Made by a program: the position numbers and the translations under genes
Shown here: piece by piece, positions 12,181-26,000 of the stretch
How the letters are laid out: each line of letters starts with the position of its first letter
Position numbering within the stretch: the first letter of the stretch is position 1
The notes under the pieces: generated by a model
What the model was told of the DNA's origin: nothing
The model's input: the letters and a program-made list of their open reading frames with translations, nothing else
Databases searched by the model: none
NCBI GenBank assembly: GCA_037833965.1
Contig: AP031358.1
Span: forward strand, 8,502,001-8,566,000
Reading direction: 5' to 3'
Length of the DNA: 64,000 bases
Source: Marchantia polymorpha subsp. ruderalis
Lineage: Eukaryota > Streptophyta > Marchantiopsida > Marchantiales > Marchantiaceae

Positions 12181-12480
12181 TCGAGAAGCAATAGTATTGG
12201 GAGTCAAAACAAGCAAACCTCTGCAGCTTGCATCAATCCATTCAAGATGCTTACTTCTCAACATGAACAAATACTAATCGAGAAGCATAGAATGTTGAGT
12301 CTTGAGTGCCTTCATCAACATTTTGTGCTCATTCACAAACTTCATCTCTGCTAGATGTTATCTTTTGAATAATTATCGAGCAATGCTCCGCATGAATGCC
12401 AGCTTTGATACTTGTAATAAATTGATGACTTTCATGACAATTAATCTAACGGTGACATTCGTTTTTAAGCTTAAAAGTTT
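12181..12480 (-). pseudogene. N-terminal piece of the LINE-split pogo/Tigger transposase
   Basis: On the minus strand 12240-12181 reads WIDASCRGLLVLTPNTIASR without a stop. This matches the second half of the CENP-B-type HTH of pogo/Tigger transposases (hydrophobic-x-x-WI...RG..LT...I...A). It stops exactly where the LINE sequence starts. On the other side of the LINE, at 7553 downward, the frame resumes with HKAKHIAIAMDHADDK. Upstream to about 12480 weak coding traces with stops are visible. The transposase therefore pre-dates the LINE insertion. Confidence 0.6.
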
Positions 12481-15400
12481 GTTGTGCATTCATTGTATGA
12501 AATGAACTAACTATAATCTCCTTCACGTCTTAAATCTTCTTTAGTATAAGACAAAGACTCTAATATTACTAAAGTTGTCATCCCGAATAATTCCTCACCA
12601 ACCTTACTAGATCAAAATGTGGACTTAAGCGAATGTATAATGTATATATAGTTGTTATATCATCAATGCATGTGTTTGATAGAGAATAAATGTAATTGTT
12701 TGAAGTTATTTTTTAACAATCAGGATGTTTATTAGAGTTATTTACCATGTTATCAATGCATTATGAATGGATGATAATAATGAAATCATATCTTGTTGTA
12801 CTTCTTAAAAATACTTATATAAATGAAAGTAGAATCATTCTAGATATCTATCAATTTAGAAAATTATATTTCATCTTTGAGTGAATTTTTAAAAAATTCT
12901 ATCGTTATAGTACGATAATAAAAACAAAACTTTTTAAATTGGCTACAATAAACCGATGATATTTTTCATGTCAATAAGGTGAAAGATTTTCAACCACTTT
13001 GAGTAAGATAATTTAACTTTTGACATATCTTTATATATTGAATACCTTGATGATATTTGTTTTACTCCTTGCATATGTGATGCATCATGAAAAACATTTA
13101 TCTATTTTAACATGAATAATTCATTAAATTTTTATTCATAACATGTTCAATGATAGTTTAATTTTCCAAATCAAATATAGATATCCCGTAATATTAAACC
13201 AGTATCAACACAACAATCACAAGCTCATGTCAAATATTTTACACACACATTTTCGTTAATGTTAAATATATCATCATGTATCACTAAGTTATCATCTGAA
13301 ACATAAATGATACAAATACATGGATAAAGCAAAATCAAAATACATCATTGCTATGACATCAAAAAAACTATTGCAATCAAAGTTTACTGTGATTTATGAT
13401 TGAACCAAAGTCCATAAGATGTATTGCTACACTTATAATAACAAAACCTTCACCACAGTACTTATTTTTTGAAAGCAAGGGCATATATGGTTGCAATTTA
13501 GACACGAGAATTGATTACTCTTAAGCTGAAGCACAAGTCAATGGAGAAAGAAGAGTGTTGGATTTTGTTGTGTTCACATACAGAGTGAGTGTTCTAGAAA
13601 ACAAAGATATCCATAAAAGTGCTCAATGCATTGTGAGGCTAACGGATTCAGGATTCTGAGACGGACTGTGGTGCGTTAGACCATGAAATTCAATAAGCAG
13701 GATACCAACCAATGTGTCAAGGATTTTGCGACGGCGAATCTATGAGGGGGCATGAGGATGCTCACTCACCTTCAAAATCCCCAAAAGTGCGACAAGATCA
13801 TTCTTGGCGCACCTCTATTCGGCGCCACGAGAGCCGTGGCTGTGCGTGCCATGGGCCTACATGGCGCACAAATCGTTCAGCAGTCCAATCTGGAAGTGGC
13901 AAATCCGTCCGAAAGAGTTCACAAATCATGCTCGACGGGACTTGGTTCGCAGCCCCGAGGGTGCAAATGATGCCGGAAATTAAGAGGGTTTGCGACTTCC
14001 TGCACCAGTATCTAGGAAGGGTGTTCGTGCCGTTTGTGGTGCTTTTTGAAATTGTAATTTACATCGCTGACTCCAAAGCTAGCCAGAAGCTTCATGAGAC
14101 GGCATCGAGCACAGATTGCTATCAGGGTGCTTTTCATTCTCTTCTCCAGGGTGAGCTCGACCAAGTCTGACTCAAGTCAAGTGCTGGATGATAAATCACG
14201 TGCTCCATGCGAGAAGCAGCTAGCGGACCTGAGTTTTAGTACTCACTCCTCTTGCCTGGGGCTGCACATGAATTGTGAGCTCTACAGGCGGGCAAACGTT
14301 TGCACGTTTGCAAACGCTGCAAGAGTAGTGAATGCTCTAGACATTGCTGAGTCGTGGGGCAAAGGGGCAATTAAGGATCGATTGAACCTGCGTTGTGTAA
14401 TGTGGCAAGACTTTTGAGATATACTGAGATTCTCTCTCTGTCCACTTCGTGATCTAGTCTAAGGAGTTACCATATCTCATGTCGAATCAGAAAATTATCC
14501 ATCCGATAACCTGTACATATGGAGTGCATGCCGAACTCGTGATAGCATCAGAACTATAGTTGCTGTTTTTTAAAAACTCTTCAATCTAGCAAATCAAATC
14601 AGAAAGGCAAGAGGAGTTTGGTGGCTGGACGAAAAGATGCCACAAGTGGAATGCACCCTCCGATTCAAGCAGTCAGGATGTCAAATAGGGAGAAGTCTAC
14701 TTCTTCAAAGATAGTGGTGGCAATACACGCGAAGGGGAACAATCCAAATGGCGGCCCATCGGCTTTGACTGCAGGGATTTAGAGGGAGTGGATCCTACAG
14801 AGTTATCAGTCGCAAAGGGAGTAGAAGACGTTGGCACATTACAACGATAGAGGTGAATTGTAAATCAATCGCGAGGGCAGTAGAAGGGGTTGAAACGAAT
14901 GATAAAGATTAAAACATCCAAGGAGTACTTGTGATCGATGATGGTGATTAAGAAAATGTTTTCTGCTTAAAAGCATGAATATCACCTTGACAGACAGTGA
15001 AAGTAGAAGAAGTATGACGGTAAGTGTTTGCAACTATCTGCATATCAACTTCTTAAAGAGGGAGTTTTTGAAACCCTGTTAACACCCTGAGCACAATATT
15101 AACGAAACGAAATATATATTTGTTAAGCTTTTATTCATATGAAAGTTCAAGTAACATTTTTAGTCATTTAAAACATATGTGTTGATTTAATAAGTTTAAA
15201 ACGTTTTGAATTGATCCTTTCATATGATAGAGGTCCTTAAAACATATGAGCACAATTTAAAAATTTAAAAAAAATATTTTTTTTCTAATTTTAAAAATCA
15301 TTAGTAAATATTTTTCTTTGTAAAGTAATGTCAGATCCCAGATTATTCAAGACTTGAAAAATAAAATTTTTTTTATTGAATCTGAGGCAGAAACTATATT

Positions 15401-15490
15401 AAGTATTTTTGCAGCATAGATCATTTTTTTATTTTTCAAGCAGGAAATTTTTATAATTTTATTAAGATAAAACAATAAAAATAAATTGGG
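12481..15490. other. Gene-free stretch between transposon relics
   Basis: 12.5-13.5 kb is AT-rich and without coding signal, plausibly the outer part of the split Tigger relic. 13.5-14.5 kb is more balanced and has ORFs of up to 152 codons on the plus strand (13712-14170), but no motif, splice pattern or family was recognised. 14.5-15.49 kb becomes AT-rich again. An AAAGAGGGAGTTTT string near 15056 is also found near 20014 inside the right end of the neighbouring element; its meaning is unclear. Confidence 0.5.
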
Positions 15491-15492
15491 TA

Positions 15493-18400
15493 CACCCTAA
15501 CCTTGATAATATCACACCCTCCTTTTCACATATAAACAAGGTGTGACATTTTCGATAATGTCACATTTTGTGCATAATGTGATATTATAAAAAAATAGGT
15601 AAAAACTCAAAATAAAATTACAGTATAAAAAAGAAAATAACAAATGAAAATATTCAAACAACCACAGATAGTGAGTGCGCAAGACTGTTATCTGGATTGT
15701 CTACATATCTAATCAGACCAAGAAATGGACATGCAAATCCTACGTATTTTTGGTCAGCCGTTGCTTGTCGATTTTTATGCAATATTGTCATTGAACCAGT
15801 TTAATGGTCGAATCTATCTAAGGCAACAAGTCTTCGAGGATTACAAAAAATTGTTATAGTGACAAACCTATCAAGAATGTCAATACTGGCCAGCGAGAAT
15901 CGACAACCGACAACCCGAAGCTTACAAGAAAAAAAGGAAGAAATGCCATTAGGCGGGCTGAATATTTAAATCTTCTAAACCGGAGCCACCACAAGATAGT
16001 GTAATGACTTCTGCTCTCTCAAAACGTTCTAGCTTTGGCAACCCAGCCGTTCCCCCATTGAAACTTGCTGCTTCCGAGTAGGCCATATTACTATGGCGCC
16101 TTTGCAAGTTGAGACTCTTCTGAGAACCAATAACAAGTAAACCATGTAAAACTAAAGCAAATCAATATCCAAAAAACACAAACTATGCAAACCATGATTC
16201 AAACGAGGTTGTAAATACTATACATACCATGAACGACTATACATGGATATGGGATTGCAGGGGTATTTTGGCCCTACCGCACTTGAATTCCATCTCTTTG
16301 GAGTAACGAACAGGTTACATCTCTATTGTTCTATTATCGACTCGGAAAAAACTAACACCAACGCCAACTAGTTAAGACGAGAGAGCGCGCAAAATAAATG
16401 TAAATGTAAATGAATGTAAAATGTAATTCAAAACTGTGATTGACAACAATAACACATCATAATGTGTCATTGAGATCCAGTAGAGATCTCTCACTAGAAA
16501 CAAAGAAGTTTCTAATATCACATTGTTTTAGTGATGTTAAATGTCCAACACCAATTCTAATGAGTTTGTCATGGATTTTTTCCATTCCTAACAACTCCTG
16601 AGTGTTGAAAATCTGAGAACCTTGGCTAGTCATAAAATTCAAAAGATCCTTAGCATATATATGTGCCTCACTTAGCTTCATTACTTTAAACTCATCATCA
16701 TTGCTATCAACAATCATTGAGTATTCTTCCATGGAATCAATTACCTCTTCGCCATCTTGCACTAATTGCACAAGCTTCTCAGTAGAATATTCCACCTCAA
16801 CATCATCTTCACCTTCCATGTTTATGTACTTCAAAGGACTGAGCTTTTCTATAAGCTTGTCTTCAACATCCAAACCCAAATTCAATGCGCCGATGAGTTT
16901 GCCCAATTCCAAGGCTGCTTCCTCCATTTTGAACTTCATTCGTTCATCAGAATTGTTGATATCTGCAATCCACTTTGCAGGCAATATGACAGACTTTCTC
17001 CAACAATTTCTGATAGTTTGATCATCTAATTCATGACATGCCACCACACCATAACATTGCTTGAAAGCTATTAACATTCAGTTTCCTCAAATTTTCATCT
17101 GAGTTGTCCATTTGTTGGATAGTCCAGGCAACAAGCTTGCGCTTATAGCACATTTTGAATGATGCAATAACTCCTTGATCCAAAGGCTGAACAATTGAAG
17201 TCACATTTGATGGAAGGAACAAGATAGTGATATGGGAGAGTAAAAAAGCATTAAACCCATCTATAACTCTCTTGACCTCACCATGAATATTACGGCTTCT
17301 TGCATTATCCATAATAATGCAAATATTTTTATCTTTCAATGCCATTCTTCGGTTTTCACTCTTCATCCAATGTGTAAAAACATCACTATCCATCCAGGTT
17401 GAATTGTTAGAATAATAATGTACTATATTATTTGGATCAAAATTTTGTAGAAAGCATCTGGGACGCACCGATTTGTGAATGAAAACAAGCTTCAATCTCT
17501 TTATCCCTGAGATGTTAGTGCAAAGCTCCAATGTCACACGGTACTTCTTCTTTTTATTTCCTTTTGACTTCCCAATATTCAAAGTCTTGCTAAGAGAGGC
17601 TCTGTAATACAAACCTGTCTCATCAAAATTGAAGATGTGTCTGGATCATATTTCTTCAATATGAATGGGATCTTTGACATGGCCAAAGCAACTCTAACCT
17701 CATCTGCATCTTCACTTTCTCCATGCAAGTAATAAGACTTAATTCCATGTCGATTTTTGAAATTATGCAACCACCCATGAGAAAGCTTGAACTCAGTGTC
17801 GCATATGCCAAATGAATCCCTCAATTCTATGGCTTTGTGCATAATGACGTCATCAGTTACAACTTCCCTTTGTGCCCTAACTTGTTCAAACCATAAAACC
17901 AAAGCTTTTTCAAGCTGAGGTCATTTTCCATCTCGAGCACGTCGCACATTGCTTTCACGCACAGATGTATCCACACTCAGCCACTTCTCTTTTCCACGAA
18001 GAATCTTAGAAACAGTGCTCCAATCCACAAGCCTGATTTTTTGTTGGTCCACCATATACTGTGCAAGTTATTCTTGTTTCAAATTAGAATGAGCTTTGTG
18101 AACTTCACAAATTTTCTTATTATCAGAGGTTGATAAATCCACTCTTTTGCACATGATTTTACTTGTCATTGAAAGAACCTATAACTAGCCAAATCTTTCA
18201 AAAAAAAACAACTCCACTGATACTTCAAGTTACTCTTCAACTATCTTCAGCGTATACTGCGTAGAAAATGGAGCAATTTGATCTTGCAGTAGCGCAAGCT
18301 CGTCAAGATAATCATGTGATATCACATCCTGCCAACCGCTTCAGTATAAAGTTCTCCATCTCGTTTCTATGGTTGCAAGAGGCGTGAGTTAGAAAAGCTT

Positions 18401-20069
18401 CCAATAAAGACATATAACTGTATGCATTGTGCTCGTACAGCTGAAATTTTTTTGACACACCACATCCACAGTAAACCAGCAACTGTGCGAGTCAAGTTGG
18501 AAGAAGACTGTGTTTACTTGGAAATTATTCTCTTATCTTTGTACCTAAAGGATGAGATAATCTCGCATGTACTATTTTCACTCAGCAGTGATCTGACAAG
18601 CTCAAACAAATGTGCATTGTGTACCATTGAAGACATCCGATAGAACATTACACATTTGCATCCTTGTCATGAAAGAAAGTGTTGCTATTTGAATTCACTT
18701 CGTAGAAAGGCGAAAACCAAGGGACTGCAACCTTATGAAAGAATGCGTGGAAGGCTTGCTTGTTCTTGGTTGCTTTACTTATCAATAATCAGTTTGGAAT
18801 CCACGTCCTCTTCTAATTCTGGCTGTCAATAGTTTTGACTAGAGCTCCACTAGTGAACAAAATTGCTATAGAAGAATGTTGTTACAGCAGATAGCCATAA
18901 CTTATCAAAATAGAGGATATGTAGTAGGAATACCTCGTAGTATGTGTAGTAAGAATTAATCCTGAACTCAAATGCGTGCATACGACTACTTAAAAATATG
19001 TTCCACAACTGAAAATTGCTAAACAGAAATACTGGCCAGCAAGTTGAAGATGTACTCTACAACGCACGTCGTCCAATCAGGCAGGCTGTACCTGACGTTG
19101 CAAAAAAGACCTACACAACATTCAAAACTCCGGAGGGATGTTTACTTCCTTATGATTCCCCTAATAGGATATGATGTCACGGTCCGGGTCAAATATCCTA
19201 ACTTACGCGCGTGTTAGCAAGTCTAAGGTAAGAAAGATTCAGACAGTAAGTGGAAGCCTCTACACGACTCGCTCTGTCTTACTCTGCAATATGATTAACA
19301 AAATCTGGAACTACAAAAATCCATCAGTTGCACCAACTTCACCACCATCTAGCACCGGGAAATCATCACGTTTGCTGATGGAGACTTAAGACACTTTCCC
19401 TTCGCCCAAAACTGCAAACTAGGTGAATAAACTTCGTCTCTCACCAAGGAAGTTATACCAACAATATAGCTATCAAACAGCTCATTTGATTGTTACATCC
19501 GCATCTACCCAGCTGGAATTCTCTCCTCATAATGTAAAACTGCAGTTTAGGAGAAGTGCGTAGAAAATCGTAGAACATTTGTAGTGACTAGCCAATCGCA
19601 TAAGTAGGCAACAACTTTGGTCACTTCAGAACGTGGGCATCCGAGCCACGAAAGCTCTACAGCAAGAACGATACTAATGACTGCAAGTCTAGCTACACAA
19701 TGAACATCACAACATAAAAGATTTACGTACCTAAATTGCTTTTCTGATTGCAGGCTGCATAGACTCAGCGCTTCCGAGCTCTGCCGTGGGATGCGCTCCC
19801 TCATCGCAAATTCATCTTCCTGTCAGCTCAAACCTCTCGTCCACATACAAGCAAGTAGCATTTCATTTACTGTATCACAAGGGAGGTTCATGATACTACA
19901 CGTTCAACTGTCACATATAATCCATTCATATTTGATATTATCACACTTACATTAGAAATTTTGGAAAAAAATAGTGACATTATCAAGGGTGATAATGATA
20001 TTAAAGAGGGAGTTTTACACTAGGAAAATCGGTTTCAAACTTTTATGTGACATTATCAAGGTTAGGGTG
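15493..20069 (-). mobile_element. Pogo/Tigger-like DNA transposon with intact TIRs and TA duplication
   Basis: Left end starts CACCCTAACCTTGATAAT (15493-15516 is the 24-bp repeat); the right end at 20046-20069 is its reverse complement with a single mismatch at position 19. Both are flanked outside by TA (15491-15492 and 20070-20071), the target duplication expected for Tc1/mariner/pogo elements. GATAATRTCAC-type motifs recur inside both ends (about 15556, 19990), as possible subterminal transposase-binding sites. The element is 4577 bp and encodes a broken transposase on the minus strand (18169-16457). The 18.2-19.9 kb part has no recognisable coding sequence. The ends look intact, so the element could be moved by a transposase supplied in trans. 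Confidence 0.9.
16457..18169 (-). pseudogene. Pogo/Tigger-like transposase (CENP-B HTH + DDE_1), broken
   Basis: Translation from ATG 18169 gives a Psq-type HTH (LSTSDNKKICEVHKAHSNL), then a CENP-B-type HTH (LEKALVLWFEQVRAQ, LSHGWLHNFKNRHGI). The DDE_1 domain follows: NFDETGLYYRA (first Asp), ICIIMDNARSRN (second Asp) and NVTSIVQPLDQGVIASFK (third Asp). A C-terminal part has TIRNCWRKSVILP and an acidic region. Damage: TAA after NLKQE near 18070, TGA after ARDGK near 17925, a frameshift near 17635 just before the first catalytic Asp, and another near 17055. All three catalytic Asp are preserved, so decay looks recent. It would cut and reinsert the element at TA sites. It lies in the left half of the TIR-bounded element. 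Confidence 0.85.
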
Positions 20070-20071
20070 TA

Positions 20072-23000
20072 GTATTATAATGCCTTTATTTTAAAACCAA
20101 TTATTTTTATACATATGATTGATAATAAGATTATATATATCATATAATTCATATTTAATAACGTAATCAAATATTTTTTGTGAAATTATATCTAATACAT
20201 ATTATAAATTAATCATATGTTAATTTTATCATATGATAGCATATGATAAAATTCTTGGTTCATGTGCTTATATAAGCACATATAATTCTGATTTTCTAGA
20301 CATGATTTTAGTTTAGACAAAGAAGATTACATGATCATCTTTTCATGTATTTATATCTATTTTGTTATATTAAGATAAAATAACTGATTTTGATTTTTTT
20401 CCTTTCATGTGCAATGAGATGCATCATTATCAATAAATTTGATCAAGTTTTTAACTTGAACAATAAACTAGTTGTATTGAAAAACAATCAGTTATTTTTC
20501 ATGAAATAAATCGTAATATGTTCACAGAATTTATTTATTTTCCTAGTTATCTTCTGATGAGTTCAAATGATAATTAACTTTCAAATTGAAATTTGATATG
20601 ATTCAGGTAATGATGCTTTTGCAAAAATTTTGAAGTAATTTTTCATGAGATTAAACTTGATAAGTTGGAGATTGAAAAAGATAATCATAACCTAAATTAC
20701 ATAACGATCAATATGTAATATTGATCAAAAGAGATTGAAATTAGAAATCATTTAAAGTAATATTAAACTGTGAACATTTTAATGAACTACGTCTCCCTCA
20801 CAATTCTCTATTTATTGATACATCATAAATCAATATATACATATCTACTGTAAAAGTACCAAACCAATTCATGCATTAAAAGTTATTGTAACATTTTTCA
20901 AAAAATAAGTGAATTTCAGTTGACTATAAAAACTTATCAAAAATTCCACTCTAGATATCACGTTTTAACATGAAACTAACCTTTATTTATGATTCACGTT
21001 AAGAGTACAAATCATATATCCTTTCATTTATCCTAGAAAATTAACGCTTAAATTTTTATTGTACTGTACTTCGTTATAGATGCACTCAAAGAATTTGATT
21101 GTATGAACATGCATCCTTAAAAAAAATTTCAAACATACCAAGTTTCAAGTATGTTCGTTGGTTTAAAGCTTGTACGATCGGTACCTGACCGAGTTGTTTG
21201 CCTCCAGTACAGGCTAGAGTGTAGAATATTGTACGCATATAATATACAGATACAGTACCGTCTTCTATGGTACTCCATTCGCCGCCCTTTATAATATACA
21301 GCAGCGACCATCCAATCCCTGCAGACAATTTTCCGCTCCTCTCAGGAAGCAATTCAAATTGAAAATATCGAGGTTCAATTTCAAGCGCTCATGGAAAGAA
21401 GCGTACGGTTGCATGATTCTTCAAAACTTCATCAAACGCATAGAGGAAAATAGCGAAATTGAACACATTCTACTCAAATCTATATATTGATAAAATATAC
21501 AGAAAATCCTTTATTATCATAAGTGAAGGTTACTTGCATATTTACACTGCATTAGTCTTACATTACACTTGCATATTTTCACTGCACGCTGCACTCAAAG
21601 ATTCGAACTGGTAATAGATAAAGTGTGATCTTTACGCATGTCTTCCCACTAAATGTTTCTTTGACTGTGAGGATTGAATGGTGGGTAGAGATGTAACTTT
21701 TGCCAATGTGACATATTCATCGCAGCGTCCAAGCAAGCGGAGTGTTGGCGACATACATGGGAACCAAATCTGCTACAATCATAATTTCACGGATACTCAT
21801 GAAGCAGATGCTTTTCTTGTCCCAAGTTTAAAACCGAACACAATACTACAAACTTCTTGGGGTTGGATATATATCTGTCGTATGGCGGAGATAATAAACG
21901 GTTCATGGCCTTTTATTTTGGAGTACGTAGGTCAGTTTGAAAGACAGTCATGAGATCATTCATCTTGTCCTTGTCCTTGCACATTGTAATAGCTCTTCCT
22001 CTCTTTGTCGTACGTTTTTTTGAAACTTAACACATCGATCAATCATATCGTCCCACTCTTGTCGACAAAATTTTTGGTTTTACAACATTCCGATATTCAA
22101 GTCCATGGGATCATCCACCCAACATCAACATCATGAAGTAATATCTGGAACATCGAATAGCGAATTTTCATGTCCCACATTGAAGCAAGTACCAGCTTGA
22201 CGATTGACCACTATGAGTGGGTATCTCCAAATATCTGGATTCAGGACAACCAACACAGAATTACAACTTTTCCAACAGATCGCCAATTTACTCCAGCTTT
22301 TGAGGTACGGTAACTAAAAAGCAGAGTCAATGAAGGGAGTGGTTGGAGCACAATGCTATATACACACTTGCAGAACTTCTACAGTAGGTTCAAGTCCTGG
22401 AGATGCTCAAGAGGTGATCGTCTCTACGAAGATTGTGAAGGGGAAGGCAATGGATGCTCTAGTACACTGCAGTACGTGTTGTGCCGGTACGTACATCATC
22501 AGTATGAAGACGGTCATGTCTTTCGACTAGAATGCATTCGATGCATTCTTCGGCTTGTGATAAATTGGTTCCATCCTCAACATCATGAAAAGAGAAAGGC
22601 AGGTCAAGGATGCCCGTGTGTAAATGTGATCTTTTGGTTCCTTTCTCCTTTCTGATTCGAGAAAGTGTGCTACTGGAATCCAGAAGTTTTTCTTGTTGCG
22701 CTTAGTCGATGAATCTTTTATTATTTCTGACCGATTAAAAGCTACTAATCACTCATGAGTTTAGCTAACCAAAATTCCACTAATCACTCATGAGTTTAGC
22801 TAACCAAAGTTCCACTATCTATGGCACTAGCTTCTGAACAGCTAGAAAGAAATCACCATTTTGCACTTAATCCATATTATATATCTGGATCGGGGAGTAT
22901 CATGTTAATGTTGCAGACCTTCAGGCAAAAGATCTTACATGTAAAATACCCTTACTTTGGATGGGTAGTAGAAGGAACAAAAGTAGACAAGGACTTCAAG

Positions 23001-26000
23001 TATATTCATACGACTAGACATCAAAATCTTTACTAATTTAGAGTTGCATTGAGCTTTGAACAGTGATTTCTCTATTTTTTTCAAGTACGCCTAGATTACG
23101 TTATGATAGCAAGCATCAATTTTTGGTCCTTTTTTTAACCTATTTTAGATCATACGTTTTTATATTTCAACACAACAATAGCTATGGTATTCACAATATG
23201 ATTAAATCCTCAAGAAGAAGAAAAGAACATAGAGAAAAGAGATGTATGAAAAAATTCCATATAATCAAGGTGTAAAACTGAGGTTAGATCACATGTAATC
23301 CTTGATAGTATAAAGTTGAAACATATGTCTACAAAATCCATCATATTCAAACTATAAAAATCAAATGATACCAACCAAAAAAAAACACGTGACGCCGCAT
23401 CACATAATATGATGGTACTCTTGTATACATAGATGGTCAATGCTCATTGTAGAATATATATATATATCTATCACGCTGTCTAAAATTAAGCTACAAAAAA
23501 GTAAAAATATTCTACATATCTCTTCTCATGATATAACAAACTTTTGCTCATTCTTTTACAAACATCAAAATTTGTATTTGTATTTATATCCATAATTCCA
23601 TTTCTTTGGATTAAAGAGGTGACATGTTTGCCAACTCTTATATTTGGAAACCTTGCCTGCGTCTGTTATACTTGACTCTTATCTAGAAATTTAAGAAATC
23701 ATCCTCTGATAAACTTTGTCACGTGTTGGATAGTTAACCATCACATCTGCAACCATAACTTGGCACTCTTGAACCAACTCATGAACTAGGGTGAAATATT
23801 ATACATCTTTTCTTCACCCTGGTTGCCTGCAACACAATCTAAAGTTCTCTTCATCTGATATATACCTGTTCACACGACGTCAAAAACAACACAAGAATAT
23901 CGTCAAAACTCTCAGCCGAGAATGCCTTTGCGTTGTCGGTAGCTATCCTCTGTATTCCAAATGCATATCGAGTCAAGTGAATAGATGTTGAATCTAGGAC
24001 ACTATGTCAGTCACACCTGAGAAATAGATGAATATGTGAAGGGTTGGAGCAAAGTTAGGCGTATCCTCATCGCTGTTGTAAACGTAACTGTTGCTAGTTG
24101 AAAAGTCATAGTTCAATGTGAATCCCGTGTCCATGTTAGTGCATCTTTGCAATTAAAACCAGTTCAGATACAGTAAAAGTAAATGTTAAGCTGGCTCAAA
24201 CTTCCAAAGGAGATTAGAAATCTCTTTTAATCAATTACGAGAATTCTAGTCTCATAACTGTCATGTACTACATTGGTGGCTAAAGTGTATCTCGATGAGA
24301 AACAATTAAAATTTTGGTTTTTTAATGCTCTTATTATAATCAGCTTATTCTATCAACATAACACTGAGAATATCCCACCTAGATTACACGTAGGTGCAGA
24401 ATGACAATATCCGCTCGGTTTTAGTTATCCTTCGCGCAGGGTTGAAAGTGCTTTAGATTACTAGACATCGTGTTGCACTCCTTCGACTTGTTTGCTCTTG
24501 GAGCTCAAAGATAGCTGAGCAGCCAGACACGCTAAGGAAATACTTTGTACAACATTCCGAGAGGGGACAGTTTGTTGAACATGTTTGTAAGAGACAACAT
24601 CCATCGGTTCGACGTTTCGACCGGAGTTTAGAAATCCCCCCTAGTTACATCATTCACTTGTTCAAATTTTTTTGCTGAACTGCTCACACATCTGTCTTTC
24701 AATCTAGAATGACTGACTTCGATCGAAGCCCTTCCTTGCTCTGACAACGCACTTCAAAAGATGTCGAGAAATGTTGGTGTGCGAAACGTCGGGACCTCAT
24801 CCAACGGGAAAAGAAAAATAAGAAGTGTTCCGAATCCAAATCTATCCAAAGTTGCAGCACAGGTCTGGAATCTACACGTGAACATGCTTTAGACTGTGGT
24901 GCAGTTTGACCCGAGGTAGATTCGGCTCTCGAGCTCTCCCTCCTCCAAGAAGATCTTGAGGAGGACAATTTTCCGAGGGCACCAGAGACTCGGCTTCGAG
25001 TCAAACATCCGAGCGATATGAGATCCCAGCATGAATCTATCACACGGCGGTGAAGGACCTCGGTTCTTGGATTGCGTTGGATGCTCACAACGTAGATTCA
25101 CTCATTCACTCACACATGAAGCGCCTGAGGAAGACTCCGTCCGCATGCATGCTCAGGCCAGGCCCCCTGCCAGCTCCGTCTCTTAAGGGGCCCTGTGTCT
25201 CTGTGTGTCTCTCTCTCATGAAAGTACAGCGCAAGTGGAGCCCCAATGCGATGAAAGGCCGAGCTGGGATGGCGGGAAGCCCGATCCGATGATGGCTATC
25301 TATGGCTGCACGCACGAGTGGGCCAGGCGAAACGTGGGAGCTAGGCCAGTAGGGGGACTGGATGGCGCAACGAAACATACCATGAGCAGTGGTGGGCTCT
25401 GGGAGAGAGGAACGAGCAGCAAGTGAACAAGCCTGTGTGGTGGGCTGGGCTGGGCCGGGCCGGAGTGGGCTGATGCAGCAGAGCTCAGTGGTAGCATGTA
25501 CAGTAAGCTGAAGCCCGAGCTCGAGCTCGATTGACAATCAACAGGGCTTGTAGATCGTTTCTGCGGACTAGCGAGGAGATTAGCAAAGCGAAATGGCATG
25601 CTAACTTCGAGATGGGGCCGAAGCTTGTCGGTAAAAGTCAAACCAGGATTCGGAAGGTCAGGTAGGTGGGTGTGTACATGCGCACAATGTGAAAGCCCCT
25701 GCTCTCCGGCCCCCTGAAAGATTGTCATCCGACCTTGATGACAGAGCCGATAACGGTCAAGAATCTACAAAAAGCTGACGCTAGGATCTCGAATTCCAAC
25801 ACCACCATTCACCTCCGAGAGAGAGAGAGGGAGAGCGGAGGGGCATCACGAAACAAGCCTTCCTGTCGTTATCTCGTCGACTCGGATCTTGTCCGGGGCA
25901 GCCCATGGCCGTGGGCGACTGAAGAACGACAGACACATCGACTGCGTGCCTTGTTGGATCCAGATAACAGTCACATCACAAGTGAGCTGAATAACGAGCT

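Noticed and set aside
7540-12200. Target-site duplication of the LINE
   Set aside because: Sequences flanking both ends share only a short TATTGC-like string; too weak to call.
13712-14170. Plus-strand ORF of 152 codons
   Set aside because: No recognisable domain, no neighbouring exon or splice pattern; lies between transposon relics.
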